The position numbers and the translations under genes were made by a program. A DNA stretch of 64,000 nt, from contig MU278364.1 in the NCBI GenBank assembly GCA_022385755.1, positions 1-64,000 of the forward strand, given 5' to 3'. Below the pieces are notes generated by a model, which made no database searches, was not told the origin of the DNA, and saw only the letters and a program-made list of their open reading frames with translations. Source of the DNA: Trametopsis cervina (Eukaryota > Basidiomycota > Agaricomycetes > Polyporales > Irpicaceae). Numbering within the stretch: the stretch's first letter is position 1; each line of letters begins with the position of its first letter. Of this stretch, positions 41,433 to 54,664 are shown piece by piece.

Positions 41433-42651
41433 TGTCAAGGTCTTATGATCGCGGTACGTACGCCTCTACGTGCTAGAAGCTACGCTCATACTGTTACGCA
41501 GCTCTCACGGTTTTCTCCCCGGACGGGCATTTGTTTCAGGCATGCTGCTCTCCTTCTGATGTCCTTATTCACGCGTCATCGTACATCCCTTTCGTGTTTA
41601 GGTTGAATACGCCCTTGAGGCTGTCCGGAAGGGGACGTGCGCTGTAAGTACTCCGCGCGTACGATGATTACATACTGATGGCTGTGGCAAACAGGTCGGT
41701 GTAGTGGGCAAAGATGTTGTAGTTCTTGGTGTCGAAAAGAAGTCCGTTCTCCAACTGCAAGACCCACGAACTGTGCGCAAGGTTGTCATGCTGGATGACC
41801 ACATCTGTCTTGCGTTCGCCGGTACGTATATCGAGCCTTCTATTCATCGTGTAGCTCAGTCTCTCTCTAGGTCTCACAGCAGACGGTCGTGTCCTCATAG
41901 ACAAGGCTCGGATAGAGTGCCAGAACCACCGCTTGACTGTTGAGGATCCTGTCACTGTGGAGTATATTACAAGACATATTGCAACAGTGCAACAGGTATG
42001 CCTTTCCAACGCGTGCCAATTCGCTCAAGTCTGATGATCCAAGAAATATACACAATCTGGCGGTGTCAGGCCTTTTGGTATCTCGACTCTAATCGTCGGC
42101 TTTGACCCGCATGACTCGAAACCTCGACTCTATCAGACAGAGCCGAGTGGCATTTACAGCGCGTGGAAGGTGAGTGATCCGACGCGCGTCCAGTCCCGTA
42201 TGGTTCTTAACAAGCCTTTATAGGCCAACTCCATAGGGCGATCATCCAAGACCGTCAGAGAGTTCCTGGAGAAGAACCACAAGGATGACTTGTCTCGAGA
42301 TGATGCGATCAAGCTGACAGTGAAGTCGTTGTTGGAGGTTGTGCAGACTGGCGCGAAGAATATTGAGATCAGTGTGATGGAAAGCTATGGCAAGATCACA
42401 GTACGTGCTCGCATATTGTCATCATATTGCTAGTTTTGACAACCTGCATTGCAGAGCTTGGAGCTCTCCGAAATCGAAGCCATAGTTACAAAGATCGAGC
42501 AAGAGAAGGAAGCTGGTATGTATTCCATCTTTTTGCTTACATTCAACTCTGACCATTATTATCAGACGCGGAGCGCAAACGATCTCGGCTTGCTGCAACT
42601 GCTGCTGGTCAAGCCGCTATGCACCAGCGAGTAGATACACCCACTCAATAA
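41433..42651 (+). CDS. PRE6: 20S proteasome alpha-4 subunit (PSMA7/Pre6)
   Basis: Multi-exon plus-strand gene with short exons. Start MSRSYDR is followed by the alpha-subunit signature [20 protein letters not shown], then [51 protein letters not shown], and the alpha-4-type [18 protein letters not shown] and [20 protein letters not shown]. The C-terminus reads [20 protein letters not shown] and ends RVDTPTQ. The subunit forms part of the alpha ring that gates the proteolytic chamber of the proteasome in cytosol and nucleus. Exon 1 is 22 nt of coding sequence. The VEYITRHIA segment separates alpha-4 from the other alpha types. Confidence 0.95.
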
Positions 42652-42941
42652 GTAGACATGTAATCTGGACTCTAAACCCTGTATATCAGTTCCTGCATTA
42701 TCATCATCGTGTGGCTCTTGTAGTAATGCTCATCTGGTCTGTTGCATATCTGCCATGATACTTCTGATGTTACAGTATGGGCGCCTGTGTACGGCTGTAT
42801 ACTGACACGTACTACGGTAAGGTCTGCTACTCACATCTTACCATCACGTTCGGTTTCCTCTCATACTCTCGTTCTTCGTGAAGATTCATTGGACAAACAC
42901 GCATTTTTGGCAGCATTGAACGTATCACCGCTGCTTCCGAC

Positions 42942-45900
42942 ATGGATCCCTCCGGGTCTGGGGCCATGTCGCCGCCACTTGCTTCCGTTTCTCTGAAGCA
43001 CATACTTCTCTCTGAGGTCCTTTCTGTAACATCTGTAATGCGGAAGAACTCCAGATGGGCCATGTCTACAAACTCATACAGCAGTTTTGGTGACTCTGCT
43101 CTCGCAAGCAGCTTTGGGCTTAGGCGGACTCGGCAGTATCCTATGCCTTACATCTCGGACCGCGGAAGTGTCGAGCAGGAACTCATGAGAGGCTTCCAGG
43201 AACTGCGGAGATTGGTGAAAGATGTTGAAGGTATGTTGAGAACTGCTGTTTGTGAATACTAAGGCTAAACAACGATCATGATATCAGATATTCGCTTACT
43301 CCCTCTTACTACTCTCCTTGGTCCCTTCTTCGCGATCATTCGGTCCCCACTATCAACAGGACCTATCACTTCGGCTGCATTGACCTCTCTGCATAATTTC
43401 TTCCAATGCGAGCTTATTCACCCATATGCCGTCGCGCTCGAGCCTTGTCTCGCAGAACTCAGCAACACAGTCTCAAGATGCAAATTCGAAGCCAGTGATT
43501 CGTCCGGCGACGAGGTAACATTATTGAAGATCATGACTGTAATTCAAGATGCTATGTGTGGCCCTGTATCGGACATTTTGGGGGACGTGGAAGTGTGCGA
43601 GATGTTAGAGACTGTCTTGACAACTTGCTGTCAAATGCGCTTGAGCGGTGGGTTCTTCAGCCGTTATTACGTCCACGAAATTGTACTCATATACCGCGTC
43701 CTATTAAGAGATATTACGACGTTCGGCGGAGGGCACTATGCATGCTTTGGTGAAGACCGCATTCGTTCGTCTATATGCGCTCAATCCCGTGGAGGAAGAG
43801 CGCAGGCTTGCCGATGGCGAGGTTCAGGGAGTGGACGGTGAAGTCAAGCTGTCCGTTTCTGCGAGTGCTTCTGTCCCATCAGCGACCTCTGTGGACGACT
43901 CGAGGACAGAACCAGAACTACCGATAGAAACCAAGGAGCCGACTGCGGACGTACCGCGACCCAAATGTGAGTGACCAGCAAGAGAGATTCCGGTTCATGT
44001 CTACATCTATGCACAGACGGACTTCCATCTGTTTTGGAGCTTCTACGCGTCCTCATCAACATTCTGGATCCAACTGATCAAGCTCATACCGACTCCACGA
44101 GGTTGACTGCATTGCGTATTCTCAACGTCGCGTTTGAGACCGCAGGTTCAAGAATATGCGACTATCCTTCTCTGTCCGCACTGGTGCTCGATCACGGATG
44201 TAAATACTTGTTCCAACTCGCTCGATCCGACAACCCTCCTGTCCTGCAAACCACTTTGCGTACAATATCCACCATGTTCGAAACTATGCGCAGGGACCTG
44301 AAGTTGCAGCAGGAGCTGTTTCTGGCCTTTACAGTTGACCGCTTGGCGCCGCCGATTGCTCCAGGTAAGGCTGGCTCGGCGAGATCCAGTATGTCTCCAA
44401 TGCCCAACACTTCTGTACCGAGTACGCCAAACGTCGGACCAGTAGGTGTGGAGGATTCCGAAAAGATGCCCTCTACACCGAAGCTGCTGGTCGCTCCAGC
44501 CAGAGGAGACACTCGTGAGCTGCTACTCGAGACCTTGACACTCATTTCACGTCATCCAAGTTTCATGGTCGACTTATATGTGAACTACGACTGTGACATG
44601 AACTGCGAGAACATGTTCGAACGACTGATTGATTTCGCGACGAAGGTACGTGACTTATGATTATATGTTGAGCATGTGTAGATGAGCATTGTAGGGCGTG
44701 TATCCTTCAAACGGACAAGAGTACCTGCCGCAAAACTCGCAATATCTTTGTGTAGACCTGATCCTTGCGTTTATCAACCACATGGCGTCAAGGGCAGAAG
44801 GTGTCAGTAATTTGTCCTGTCGCTTGTAAACATGTTTGCTGAACAGGACAAAAGCACTCTGTACCATGGCCAGAGGTATAATTAGACTACATTGCATGAA
44901 CATCCTACTTAAGATGCTTACCAGGATTTTACCTCTCCACAAGAACTCATGCAAACAAAGGCGCAGAAGAAGCTGGTCCTCACTGGTGCCGCCAAGTTCA
45001 ACGCTAAACCGAAAACAGGACTGGCTTTCCTAGAGGAGTTCAAGCTAATCTATACGAACCCTGAAGAGCCTCGTCCGCTGAGCCTTGCGAAGTTTCTCAA
45101 GAGCAGTACGCGATTGGATAAACGGCTCCTCGGCGACTTTATATCCAAACCTGATAACATCGAGGTTCTCAAGGCGTTCATTGGTCTATTTGACTTCAAA
45201 AAGGTACATGATCTTATGTTATGCTGCATACCTCACTAATTATTGTTCAGAAAACTGTGGCTGATGCGATGCGGGAACTTCTAGAAACTTTCCGTCTTCC
45301 CGGAGAGTCTCAACAGATCAGCAGAATCACAGAGACATTCGCAGAATGCTATTTCGCTTCAGAACCAGGTATTGTCATTGCCTTAGCTCATCGGAAGAAC
45401 ATAACTAACAAACTATACACAGCGGAAGTGAAGTCACAGGACGCGGTCTATGTCCTGGCTTACTCCATCATCATGCTGAACACTGACTTACATAACCCCC
45501 AAATACGGGTAGGCCTTCACTTCGTGTGCTTATGAGCGACTCTGATCTAAGAATAGAAACGCATGACGATTGAAGACTACATGAGGAATCTCCGCGGTGT
45601 CAACGATGGCAGTGACTTTACTTCTGAGTATCTGGTATGTTCGTATTAGACTTTGATTCGCCTTTTGCTGATGGAACCACTTGAAGCTCGACATCTACGA
45701 GTCTATCAGAAAGAGGGAGATCGTGATGCCGGAAGAACATACGGGGCAGCTTGGATTCGAGTATGCCTGGAAGGAACTCTTAACGCGTACCCGGCTAGCT
45801 GGTGAGCACGCAGTGGTCTTTTCCTGGCAGATTCTCATCCATACATAGGAAAATTCGCATCTTGCAATACTTCATTGTTCGATCTGGATATGTTCAAGAT

Positions 45901-48360
45901 GGTATGGAAGCCTGTCGTGTCAGCAATGGCCCATGCGTTCATTAGTTTTGATGACGACTATGTCATCGAACGTGCCATCTCCGGTTTCCGTCAATGCGCC
46001 ACGCTCGCGAGACATTTCCAACTACCCGACGTATTTGACTATATCGTCGTCTCACTTTCACAAGCTACTGGTCTTTTGTCAGAATCATTGCCATCTCAAA
46101 TTCCCAACTACCCCGTCGTTGAGGTAGAAGGGCAGTCGGTGACGGTATCGACACTATCAGTGAAATTCGGCACGAATTTCAAAAGTCAGCTGGCCGCAGT
46201 AGTTTTGTTCAACATTGTCAATGGTAACGGAAATGCTTTGCGAGAAGGATGGACACAGGTAAGTTGCCCGAAACGTACATAAATGATTACTCTATTCACG
46301 ATGTCCCAAGATCTTCGAGATGTTTGAGAATCTGTTCTTCAACTCCTTGTTACCGACGAGGATGCTACAAATGGAAGATTTCCTAGGTGGTATATCAATC
46401 ATACCTCTGCGGAGCAGCCAGCCTTCCCGCGCACCACAGCGGTCGGACGGTCTGCTCTCTGCTCTATCTTCCTACTTGATGACACCTTATGGCTCCAGTG
46501 CGGAAGCGTTGGTACCAGATGCTACTGATTCTGATGTCGAGAACACACTGTGTACTATCGACTGTATCAGCACTTGTCGGCTCGATGAGCTCTATGCGCA
46601 AATCATGTACGTGTGAACCTATGATTCTCAAATTACACCACTAAAATTTGCTCAGGCAACTGGAACTCGAACCTTTGGTCGCGGCAGTGCGGGCTTTGGA
46701 GGCGCTTGCGCATGAAAGGACCGTTACGCGGCTGAAACAGGGAGCCGGTGAACCCGGCTATGATCATGTCGATGAAGAGGCGGCCTCGCTACCGTATGAT
46801 CCAGTTTCTATTTTCCTACTGGAGACTATGGTCAGTATCACCTGTCAGAGACCTGACGCTATCGAAGATGTCTGGTGAGTGATATCTCTGTGATGGTGTA
46901 GCTCAATTCTTGATGTCTTTTATAGGCCTGTGGTGTTCGAGCACTTATCTGCTCTGTTGTCGACACCAACGCAATATAGCATACTGCTCATCGAGCGTGC
47001 CGTTGTCAGTCTGCTGAGGATATGCTTGATACTAGCGCAGAAGGCAAGCGGCCAGCAACTCTGAAACGTTGTCTCTTATTGACGGTGTTAATTAGCCTTC
47101 TCTCCGCGATCAAGTTTATGTCTCCTTCGATCTTCTTGCCAGACAACCGCCAGCAATCTCTAGTGCAGTTGCGGAGCAAGTCGCAGCTGGTCTCGTGGTT
47201 ATTGCTTCCAAACACCAGCACATCATCAGCTCGCAAACAGAGTGGAACGTTGTCTTTGCTCTGGTGAAATCTACGATCGGCCACCCGGAAGCCTCCCGGC
47301 AGGCATTCGAGTTTATCGAAAACATTATCAGTGATCCATCTCAAAGAGTGACCGTGGATAACTTTGCGGGACTGGTATCTGTCCTCGATGATTACGCCAC
47401 CGCTGCAAGTATTGCCACCGAGGCACAACAACAGGGCCGACGCACCCAGGCACTGAACATATCGAAGTATGTTATTTCCTTGAGTATGTTGCCTCATTGA
47501 TTAACGATTACCACTACAGCTCGCCCATTGTTCAGCGGGGCAAGAAAGCCGTCGATATCCTGTTCGATCTCAAATCCCTCTGGGCTCCGTTAAGTCAGGC
47601 GCCCAATGTTCAGGGTAAGTGGACAGCATTATCACCATCAGTTTCGAGACTAACGGAGGTACGAAATAGAGTGGAGACAATTAAGCCTTCCGCTCCTGTC
47701 ATCCTTGTCACGCCAATCTTCAAACACGTCAAGAGAGATCCGCCATGGAGCGATTGTCCACCTACAGCGAATCATCCTCGGCCCGCACCTGCTGGTCAAC
47801 ACGGACGAACAGTCCGCAGTCGAAGAGTTGTTCAACCGCATCATCTTCCCCTTACTGGATGAATTACTCAAACCGCAAGTTTTCTTACGAGACCCCATGG
47901 CCATGCCGGAAACTCGTTTACGGGCATCAGCCCTCCTCTCGAAGGCGTTCATGCACCTCGAAGCCCGGGACGGGATGAAAGCGGACATCCGCGTTCTGTG
48001 GATCCAAGTACTGGACCTACTAGATCGCCTCATGAATCTCGATCGCAGAGATCAACTCGTACGTCCTCGCCGACCCTTACCGTCCGATAGCCATTATTGA
48101 ATTGTCTTGCGTCATCTTAGCACGAGGCCATCCCTGAATCTCTGAAGAACATCGTGCTCGTCATGAATGCCACGGGCTCGTTGGTGCCTCCTCCGGTTAA
48201 CGGGGACGATCAGCGATCGGACCGCCAGAAAGCCCTGTGGGCAGCTACGCATGAACGCATCGAGCGTTTCTTGCCAGGGTTCTTGGCTGAGGTACTTCCG
48301 GCGCCGCCACCCGCACCAGCTGTTCCGCCACCTGGGCCTCCAGCAGCCCCTTCATCATAG
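42942..48360 (+). CDS. GEA1: ARF guanine nucleotide exchange factor, GBF1/Gea type (Sec7 domain)
   Basis: Large, many-intron plus-strand gene, about 1,450 residues. N-terminal DCB/HUS regions ([59 protein letters not shown]). The Sec7 domain lies at about 44.9-45.8 kb: [17 protein letters not shown], the glutamic finger [35 protein letters not shown] and [18 protein letters not shown]-terminal HDS regions and a Pro-rich tail ([15 protein letters not shown]) follow. Gea/GBF1 proteins activate Arf1 at the Golgi and ER-Golgi interface to recruit COPI. Sec7 residues matching the brefeldin A-sensitive set are present. Inner exon ends are approximate. Confidence 0.93.
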
Positions 48361-48817
48361 TCAAAAGCGTCCTTAGTGCCACCCATATTTATTCGTATTA
48401 GACTGTGAATAATCATGCACCTCGAACAGTTACTTCCCACACGCGATAGCGACACAATGACATCCATTATACAGTTCCACAACAAAACACTACTATTAAG
48501 TCAAACATGGAAAAGGGCTAAGGAGCAGAGACGGAAATTAAAGATTAGGGCGTAATGAGAACTGCCAGCCACACCGACTATAGCGTTACCGATCGTGGCT
48601 CCCCAAACGCGTAGTAGGTGTACGGAATCCAAAATAAGAAGACAAGCGATAGAAACAACCAACAACAGGACGCGGAAAGAAAACGAATGGGTAAGTATGG
48701 ATTCTTGCAATGGTTAGTCCGTCCCTCCATCCAGACCATCTAAGCGTGGTGCCCGTGGAATTCATCAACGATTTTACTACAATTTTTTCATCTGGCCGTC
48801 GTGAAGTCATCCAGGCA
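48361..48817. other. Tail-to-tail intergenic stretch
   Basis: About 460 bp between the Gea stop (plus) and the SDR stop (minus). Only 3' untranslated sequence is expected; nothing recognised. Confidence 0.45.
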
Positions 48818-50724
48818 TTACGTTGCCGCCGGGGGCAGCTTGGGCCAATTACCTTCAGCTTGCGCCTTCTCGATAATGTCCTTAACAGTTTCGTGCGTGA
48901 CGAGGGGCTTGCGGAGCTGATAACCGATTATTGTTTTGATTTTGTCTGCGGGGAAGCTGATGGTGTGCTTCCGAAGGGCGTAGAGATCCATGTAAGCGGT
49001 GTAAGGGGAGTTGACAACGGGAGGCGTTGATAAAGTGATCATTTCTGTCCAGCGCGTGACGTGCGACTCGTTGATGTCTTCTACCATATCCTCCAGCTTG
49101 AACTGATGGGTTGATGTTAGTTTACACTCTTCGGGTAGCTGGCATACACCACTAACCTTTGCCATTTGGTTGACCAAGACATTATAAAACTCGAAGGTGG
49201 TGCCGAAGTACGAGGTGAACGTCTCGCCGAGGAAGCCCATTGTCGCGTTGCTGTCGTCCTCCTACAATAAATGTCAGCATGAGTCAAGTTCATGTGCTTC
49301 TATGCGGCAACTGACAATGTTGAATATAGGCGCCACAAATTTGTCATCCGGGTTACAGAGGCCCTCGGTGCCCTCTGCTTGAAGTTCTTTCACCCTCTTC
49401 TTGTCTGCCAGGCAGTACAACTCTTCTCCTGCGATAGAATCTGCCTGTGCACGTCCCGTCTTGACCATCCACTCGGCACACGCAAACAAACTGCCTGCAA
49501 CATCTTCAACGTGGACGGTATGGGTGGCGTGCTTTCCAGGGCTCCAACTGCGAGACATAACAGTCAGTCGGTGTTGACATGCAAGCAACTGGCTACGACT
49601 CACAGTGCTTTCATAGGCTCCTTGGCGTACCCGTATGTTGAAGCCACGGCCAAGAAGCTGATAACCACTGAGGTAGATGTTGATCAGCATCCGGTCGCCA
49701 ACGGTAGATTCGCGAAAAAGGAACGTACTGCCATAGTTGATATACGGGCCGTACACCAAAGCTGTTCGAACGATTACGAGGTTCAGGCTGGTATCAACAA
49801 CAGTTAATCAGTAAGCGCGCAATATAACACTGCAAGACTAACTCCTTGATGGATGCAAGCATCCTGGCAGTTTCATGCCACCACACACCCAGCACACCAT
49901 CTGCCTTCAATGCTTTCTGGTCGTCTGACTTCGATTTCTCCTTGCAGTCATAAAACGGGTGTTGCAGCCTAACGTATGCTTTGACCTTCCGCTTTGCGGC
50001 TTCATGACCCAGAAGACGGGATACGTGGAACGTCGTTTTGATCAGAATCTGGTTTAACGACCACGATGCATAAGAACTAGGAAGAATGCAACAGAAGGTC
50101 ACGCACCGGTTCCTTCCAGTCCCATTGTGTCTCTCCCGACAAGTCAAATACATATGAATAAGGCTCCTGGCCGGCGGGAGGGTCAAAACATGTGGCAACA
50201 ATGGCTGTGCAGGAGACAAACAAACAGAAGGTCAGTAAGTGTTGGACACCTCGAGTGATGTACGATGGCGGAGTGTTGCGGGAGGACACGTCTGCCTGCC
50301 GATATGAGAAAAGCACGCACCAGGGATCTGCAAGTTGGCCTGACGGTATTCTACATTCGGCTTGGCCAATATCTGAGGGAACTCTGCGCCGATATATCTG
50401 CGCATAAAGGGTCAGGTATGCAGGCGATTAAATACTGAGGCGGTGTTAAGCGTACGTCGTAGGGGGATAAACTGAGTATTTGTCGACTATCCGGAGATTC
50501 TGTGCGCAAAGAGAGGGCGATGAGCATGTTGTATATAGAGAGGGAAGGGTAGGAGTAGGTGCGCACAGATACAAGAGGCTCTCCCTCAACTGGAACAAGC
50601 AGAGCAGCAAGAGCGCGGGCGCAGGTGCTGAGACCGCCTGAAAGTATATCTGTTAGAAACTGGAAGTTTCGCATGGGGCAACGGACATACCAAAGATTAT
50701 AGCCGACGGCTTTGAGGTCGCCAT
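48818..50724 (-). CDS. Extended short-chain dehydrogenase/NAD-dependent epimerase-like protein
   Basis: Minus-strand, multi-exon gene. Start at 50724 (MATSKPSAIIF) spliced to GGLSTCARALAALLVPVEG, a degenerate dinucleotide-binding glycine motif after a short beta strand. Later segments: YVFDLSGETQWDWKEP, KVKAYVRLQHPFYDCKEKSK, VWWHETARMLASIKE, TALVYGPYINYGS, and HATHTVHVEDVAGSLFACAE. The region IVRTALVYGPY and HVEDVA match extended-SDR landmarks. The C-terminus FKLEDMVEDINESHVTRWTE and LRKPLVTHETVKDIIEKAQA is helical. Substrate unknown. The catalytic YxxxK is not obvious, so an enzyme role is not certain. Confidence 0.82.
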
Positions 50725-51585
50725 CGAGGAGGTGAGAGAAGGGGAGGAAGGGAGGGTTAGTAGTGGTGGTGGGTGCAGACCAGAGCAGAGGGGGCAGCGA
50801 TTGAGCAGATCAGGTAAGTAAGTAGGAGATAGATTCGTCGGGACCGGCTCGGGAAACGATTGCGGGCTATACCGAAATTGGTAGCGACGGTGAGAGCTTC
50901 GTCAGCTGTGCCAGTGAATCCGAAGAGAGTTGAGAACAAGTACAGAGACTCTGGAGAGATTGAAGCTGTGCTAGTCACCGACAAAGCTAGCTCAGCGACG
51001 CAGCGGAGGGTTGGGCAGGAAACACGCGGAGAGCTGGCTGGAATTAAAAGACATTTCTTCTCCGCCAAGCAATATTTAATGTGAAAATTGGGAAACTATA
51101 AGGCCTTATCTGGCTAGCAACCGGGCCATATTTACAATCTTTCCTTCTATTTTGTGCCTCCGAGTTGTTCGGGGGATGCGTACCAAGCTCTCTCCCTGGC
51201 CTGTGTCAATCATATCGGAATTTGGACCCTGTGCGATTTAAGCTTTTAATGTTTCATGCTGACGCTTCTCATTTACAGTACAGTGATGCCACACATAGCG
51301 ATGTTGTGTACGGGCTTCAGACGACACTCATGTCCATACATGAAGACATTACATGGTATACAGATAGCACTGAAATCACCCAAATGTCCCCTCCGTTTCT
51401 CCCGAGTGAAAACAGACCATTCTTCGCGATGCAAGGAACTGATGCGATCTTGCAGCTCCGGCACAGTTCTCTGCAGTGTTGGATCCGTTGTCCCTGTGTA
51501 CGTAAATGATTTAACCACCCAAGATATCGGCGGCGCTGTGCTTACTACGTGCTGATCTCACTGTGCATAAAACTAGCTCACAGGA
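50725..51585. other. Intergenic stretch without supported gene
   Basis: About 860 bp between the SDR start and the HIBADH stop, both minus. A 103-codon minus-strand frame at 50757-51068 starts with TTG rather than ATG and looks like chance. It must contain the SDR promoter. Confidence 0.4.
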
Positions 51586-52798
51586 TCACAGACGTTCAGA
51601 TTGACCTGGTTGCCCCTTCCTTGTTTCGTTGTCTGCGGCAGCCCGCAGATACTTGTACACAGACGAGAAGTCCTTATTCGCGAGCTCGGGCGCCGTCGCA
51701 ATAGCCTCCGCGTATATCTTCTCCGCCGCCTCACCCATTGGGAGCGGACAACCCACAAGGTCGCCGATTTCCGTCGCTAGGCCCATGTCCTGTCAAAAAT
51801 TTCATGATTTTTGCCCTAGAATGCAGAAATCCGTGAGACTTGCTTACCTTCAGCATCAGACTCGTCGCAAACCCAGGCTCAAAATCTCTCGCAGAAGCCG
51901 GCTCCTTGTCAGGCAAGGCTCCGGCCGCTGGGTTGTTCACCGAGCTGGCCCAGCACGCCCCCGTCGAGTTGTTGATTACATCGGCCAGCACAGCAGGTTC
52001 CAGCCCCAGTTTCTGACCAAGGAGCATCGCCTCGGCAACGACGATTTGTTGTACCCCAAGTATCATGTTGTTACAAATCTTCGCTGTGAGGCCCGCCCCA
52101 CTTGGACCGCAGTACATTATTCGTTTCCCCATGCGCGTGAGGATGGGCGAGGCCCGTTCGAATGCTTCGTCTGTACCACCCACAAGGAAGCTCAGTGTGC
52201 CGGCTTTGGCACCTACGACCCCGCCGCTGACGGGGGCGTCCACCATTGTAGCCCCAGTTTTGTGAACTTCGGCCGCCACATTCCGTGCGACTTCCACGTC
52301 TAAAGTGGTAGAGTCGATGCAGAACGTTGAGGCTGTTTCATTGGGCGCAAGCGCACGCAGTGCCGGGATGATGCCTCCGTCTTCGGTGGCATACACTGTC
52401 TGCACATGTGGAGATGAGGGAAGCATAGTCACTACGGTCTGAGAGGCAGCGACTGCACTGTAAAATGGTCATCTTGGCTGTAACATACGCTATATACATG
52501 TCACTCACTCTGCAGGTGAAGCCACCATCTCAATTCTCGCACCAGGGAAATGGTGGTGGAAGTTCTTTATGAATGCTATCGAGTTTTCTTCTCGTACATC
52601 GCATACTACAAAGCGTGCATTCCCTGCTGTCTCAACCAGTGTTCGCGAGAAGAGGTTGTAAGCCATCTCGTAGCCCATTCTCCCAAGGCCGATGAACGCC
52701 GTCGTGCGTGACCTCGAACTAGATGCACCCTGTGTCGAATATGTCCGTGCGAGGTTAGTTAGCATACGTGTGCTCGTCCGCATCATGGTTGATTGCAT
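51586..52798 (-). CDS. HIBADH: 3-Hydroxyisobutyrate dehydrogenase, mitochondrial
   Basis: Minus-strand gene with a few exons; start at 52798. The first 30 residues (MQSTMMRTSTRMLTNLARTY) are Ser/Thr/Arg-rich, mitochondrial presequence-like. NAD-binding motif FIGLGRMGYEMAYNL follows, then VVTMLPSSPHVQTVY, substrate motif VDAPVSGGVVGAKAGTLSF, catalytic lysine in GAGLTAKICNNMILG, and NNSTGACWASSVNNP. Later exon reads ATEIGDLVGCPLPMGEAAEK; the end is KGQPGQSERL. It oxidises 3-hydroxyisobutyrate to methylmalonate semialdehyde in valine breakdown. The ATG at 52798 was chosen over upstream non-ATG openings. Confidence 0.93.
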
Positions 52799-53140
52799 GG
52801 GTCGCCTAGTGTAACGACAAGGTGGTCTGGTCCTGTCAATGCAACCAGAGTGCAACTGCGGGGTAGAGCAAGAGCTTCGGAGTGCGGGGAAGAGCGTCTG
52901 CTATCCGGCATCCGGAAACCGATTGACCTCAGGCACGTGAGTTCGTTAAAGCGGGCCGCGAGATCGTGACATTCATCTCTCTACATACTGTATTCTAAGG
53001 CCATAGTATTGAGTGATAATACATTATGAAGAGTCCCAGTGTTCCTTTGAAGCTTAAACATCCATCTACTGCCACAAAAGCCAAGAATATAAACCCAATG
53101 TACAGCACTCATTTTAGTTCCGTCCTCAAGCGCACGGATA
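52799..53140. other. Intergenic stretch
   Basis: About 340 bp between HIBADH start and arrestin stop; HIBADH promoter expected. Nothing else recognised. Confidence 0.4.
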
Positions 53141-54664
53141 TTAGTATTGGGGTCGCAGCGTAGTCAACCCCAGCGCGGGTGTGCCCCGAGCATCCAGCAA
53201 AATCTCCATCTCAGGATCCTCATATCTATCCGTAGTGAGCTGCACGACTTCGTCCACTCGAAACGTCGGCAGGTGCCGTATATCCGGTGGGGGTCGGGCA
53301 ATGACGCGAACGACATACTGAAACGAACACGTCAACTTTGCTGCGGGTGGTGAATCCGCCAAAGCAAACACGTACGCTGACTTCGATGGCCCCATTCACC
53401 GCAAACCCTGTTTCGCAGCCAGGCTCCCCGGCACCAAGGTTGAACGATAGGCGCGACGATCCGAAGGTACTATCGCTTTTATGACTCGACACCCCCGTCG
53501 CTAGCACGCTTTCCTGGATGTTGACTGCCCGTCCGTCCGCCACCCAGATTTTTCTCCGCTTTATGAGAAGGACCTGGACACCGGGGGCATATAGTTTCGC
53601 GAGGGCAGGGGAGGACGCGCAGTTGATGTCCACAGCGAGCGGTATTGAGTCGCCTGAAGGGAAACAACGGGGCATGGGAACGAATAGCTGAAAATTCATG
53701 AGTATGACGGTTGAAAAGGGCAAATAAGGTACTATGATACCTACCTGAATACAAGGGATCTGCGCACCAACCGAGGAGCATCGTGCGCCTTCGGGTTTAG
53801 GCCACGTAGGGGCGAGGACCACTGGTTTCGCCATTTGAGCGAAACATATCGGAGGGTCCGTCGACGTTGGGCTCGGTGGATGGCTTTTAGGAAGATATAG
53901 CACGGGTATGTGCAGTCTGCGAGCATATCCAGCGACAATGACGGTAAGAACGTCAGCACAGGGACGCGGTGTAAGTGACTCCATCGACTTACATTTCGTT
54001 CCGGCGGAGCATGCCTTTTCGTTTGATTTCCACTTGAAGGCGGTAGTCTATATGTGTCGAGACACCCGGATGTATCGCAGCATATGAGGGAGGGAGGGGC
54101 ACAGGTCTGTCGGCTGTAGTGTGCGTAGGAAACGGAATCGAGAAGGGATATGTGCTCCCTGCAGATACAGTGCGGGCTGTATCCCGGGTTTGATCAGAGA
54201 CAAGTTGCACGGTTTTTGAGAACAGAGCCATCCGCTGCAGGGTTGGTACAGCGACGCGTGCGTTTTCTACAACAGCAGTTGAGACCAGGCCTTCCAGCTG
54301 TATACGAGCGGCGTGAGTACATTGTGCAGTGTATCAGTTGAGGAGAAGGTACCTTCACAGTCACTGCGGAGACATAGGAGCACGGGTGAGTGAACTTCAA
54401 GGTGCCACTGACCACACCTCTTGCGCCATACGCAGGATGCATCAGGACGTAAGGGAAGTCCCCCATGTCAACCTCGAGGTGATCTGTCCTGTGCACAAAC
54501 CGCCGTATCGGATTGTAGCTCGAGCTAGACGGTGAGGAAGGGGCAGTATGGATGACTCGTTCTGTGTCAGATGCATTCTCGGAATACAATGGAAGACCAT
54601 ATCCCTGCGCGAGGGAGGTCGCGTAAAGCGGGGGCAGGGAGGAGGAGGAGGAGGAAGACGACAT
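53141..54664 (-). CDS. Arrestin-fold protein (alpha-arrestin-like) with PPxY motif
   Basis: Minus-strand, multi-exon gene; start at 54664 within a GGA repeat that encodes eight serines. Residues 10-14 read LPPLY, a PPxY WW-binding motif, with a similar LPLY shortly after. Arrestin N-domain strands: ARGVVSGTLKFTHPCSYVSA, VTVKLEGLVSTAVVENARVA, GSTYPFSIPFP, PLPPSYAAIHPGVSTHIDYR, LQVEIKRKGMLRRNE. C-domain: PRCFPSGDSIPLAVDINCAS, GVQVLLIKRRKIWVADGR, and the end RHLPTFRVDEVVQLTTDRYE. Fungal alpha-arrestins link membrane transporters to the Rsp5 ubiquitin ligase for endocytosis through PPxY. Partner unknown. Confidence 0.82.

Noticed and set aside
50757..51068. 103-codon minus-strand frame
   Set aside because: Starts with TTG and lies in the SDR promoter; no recognisable feature.
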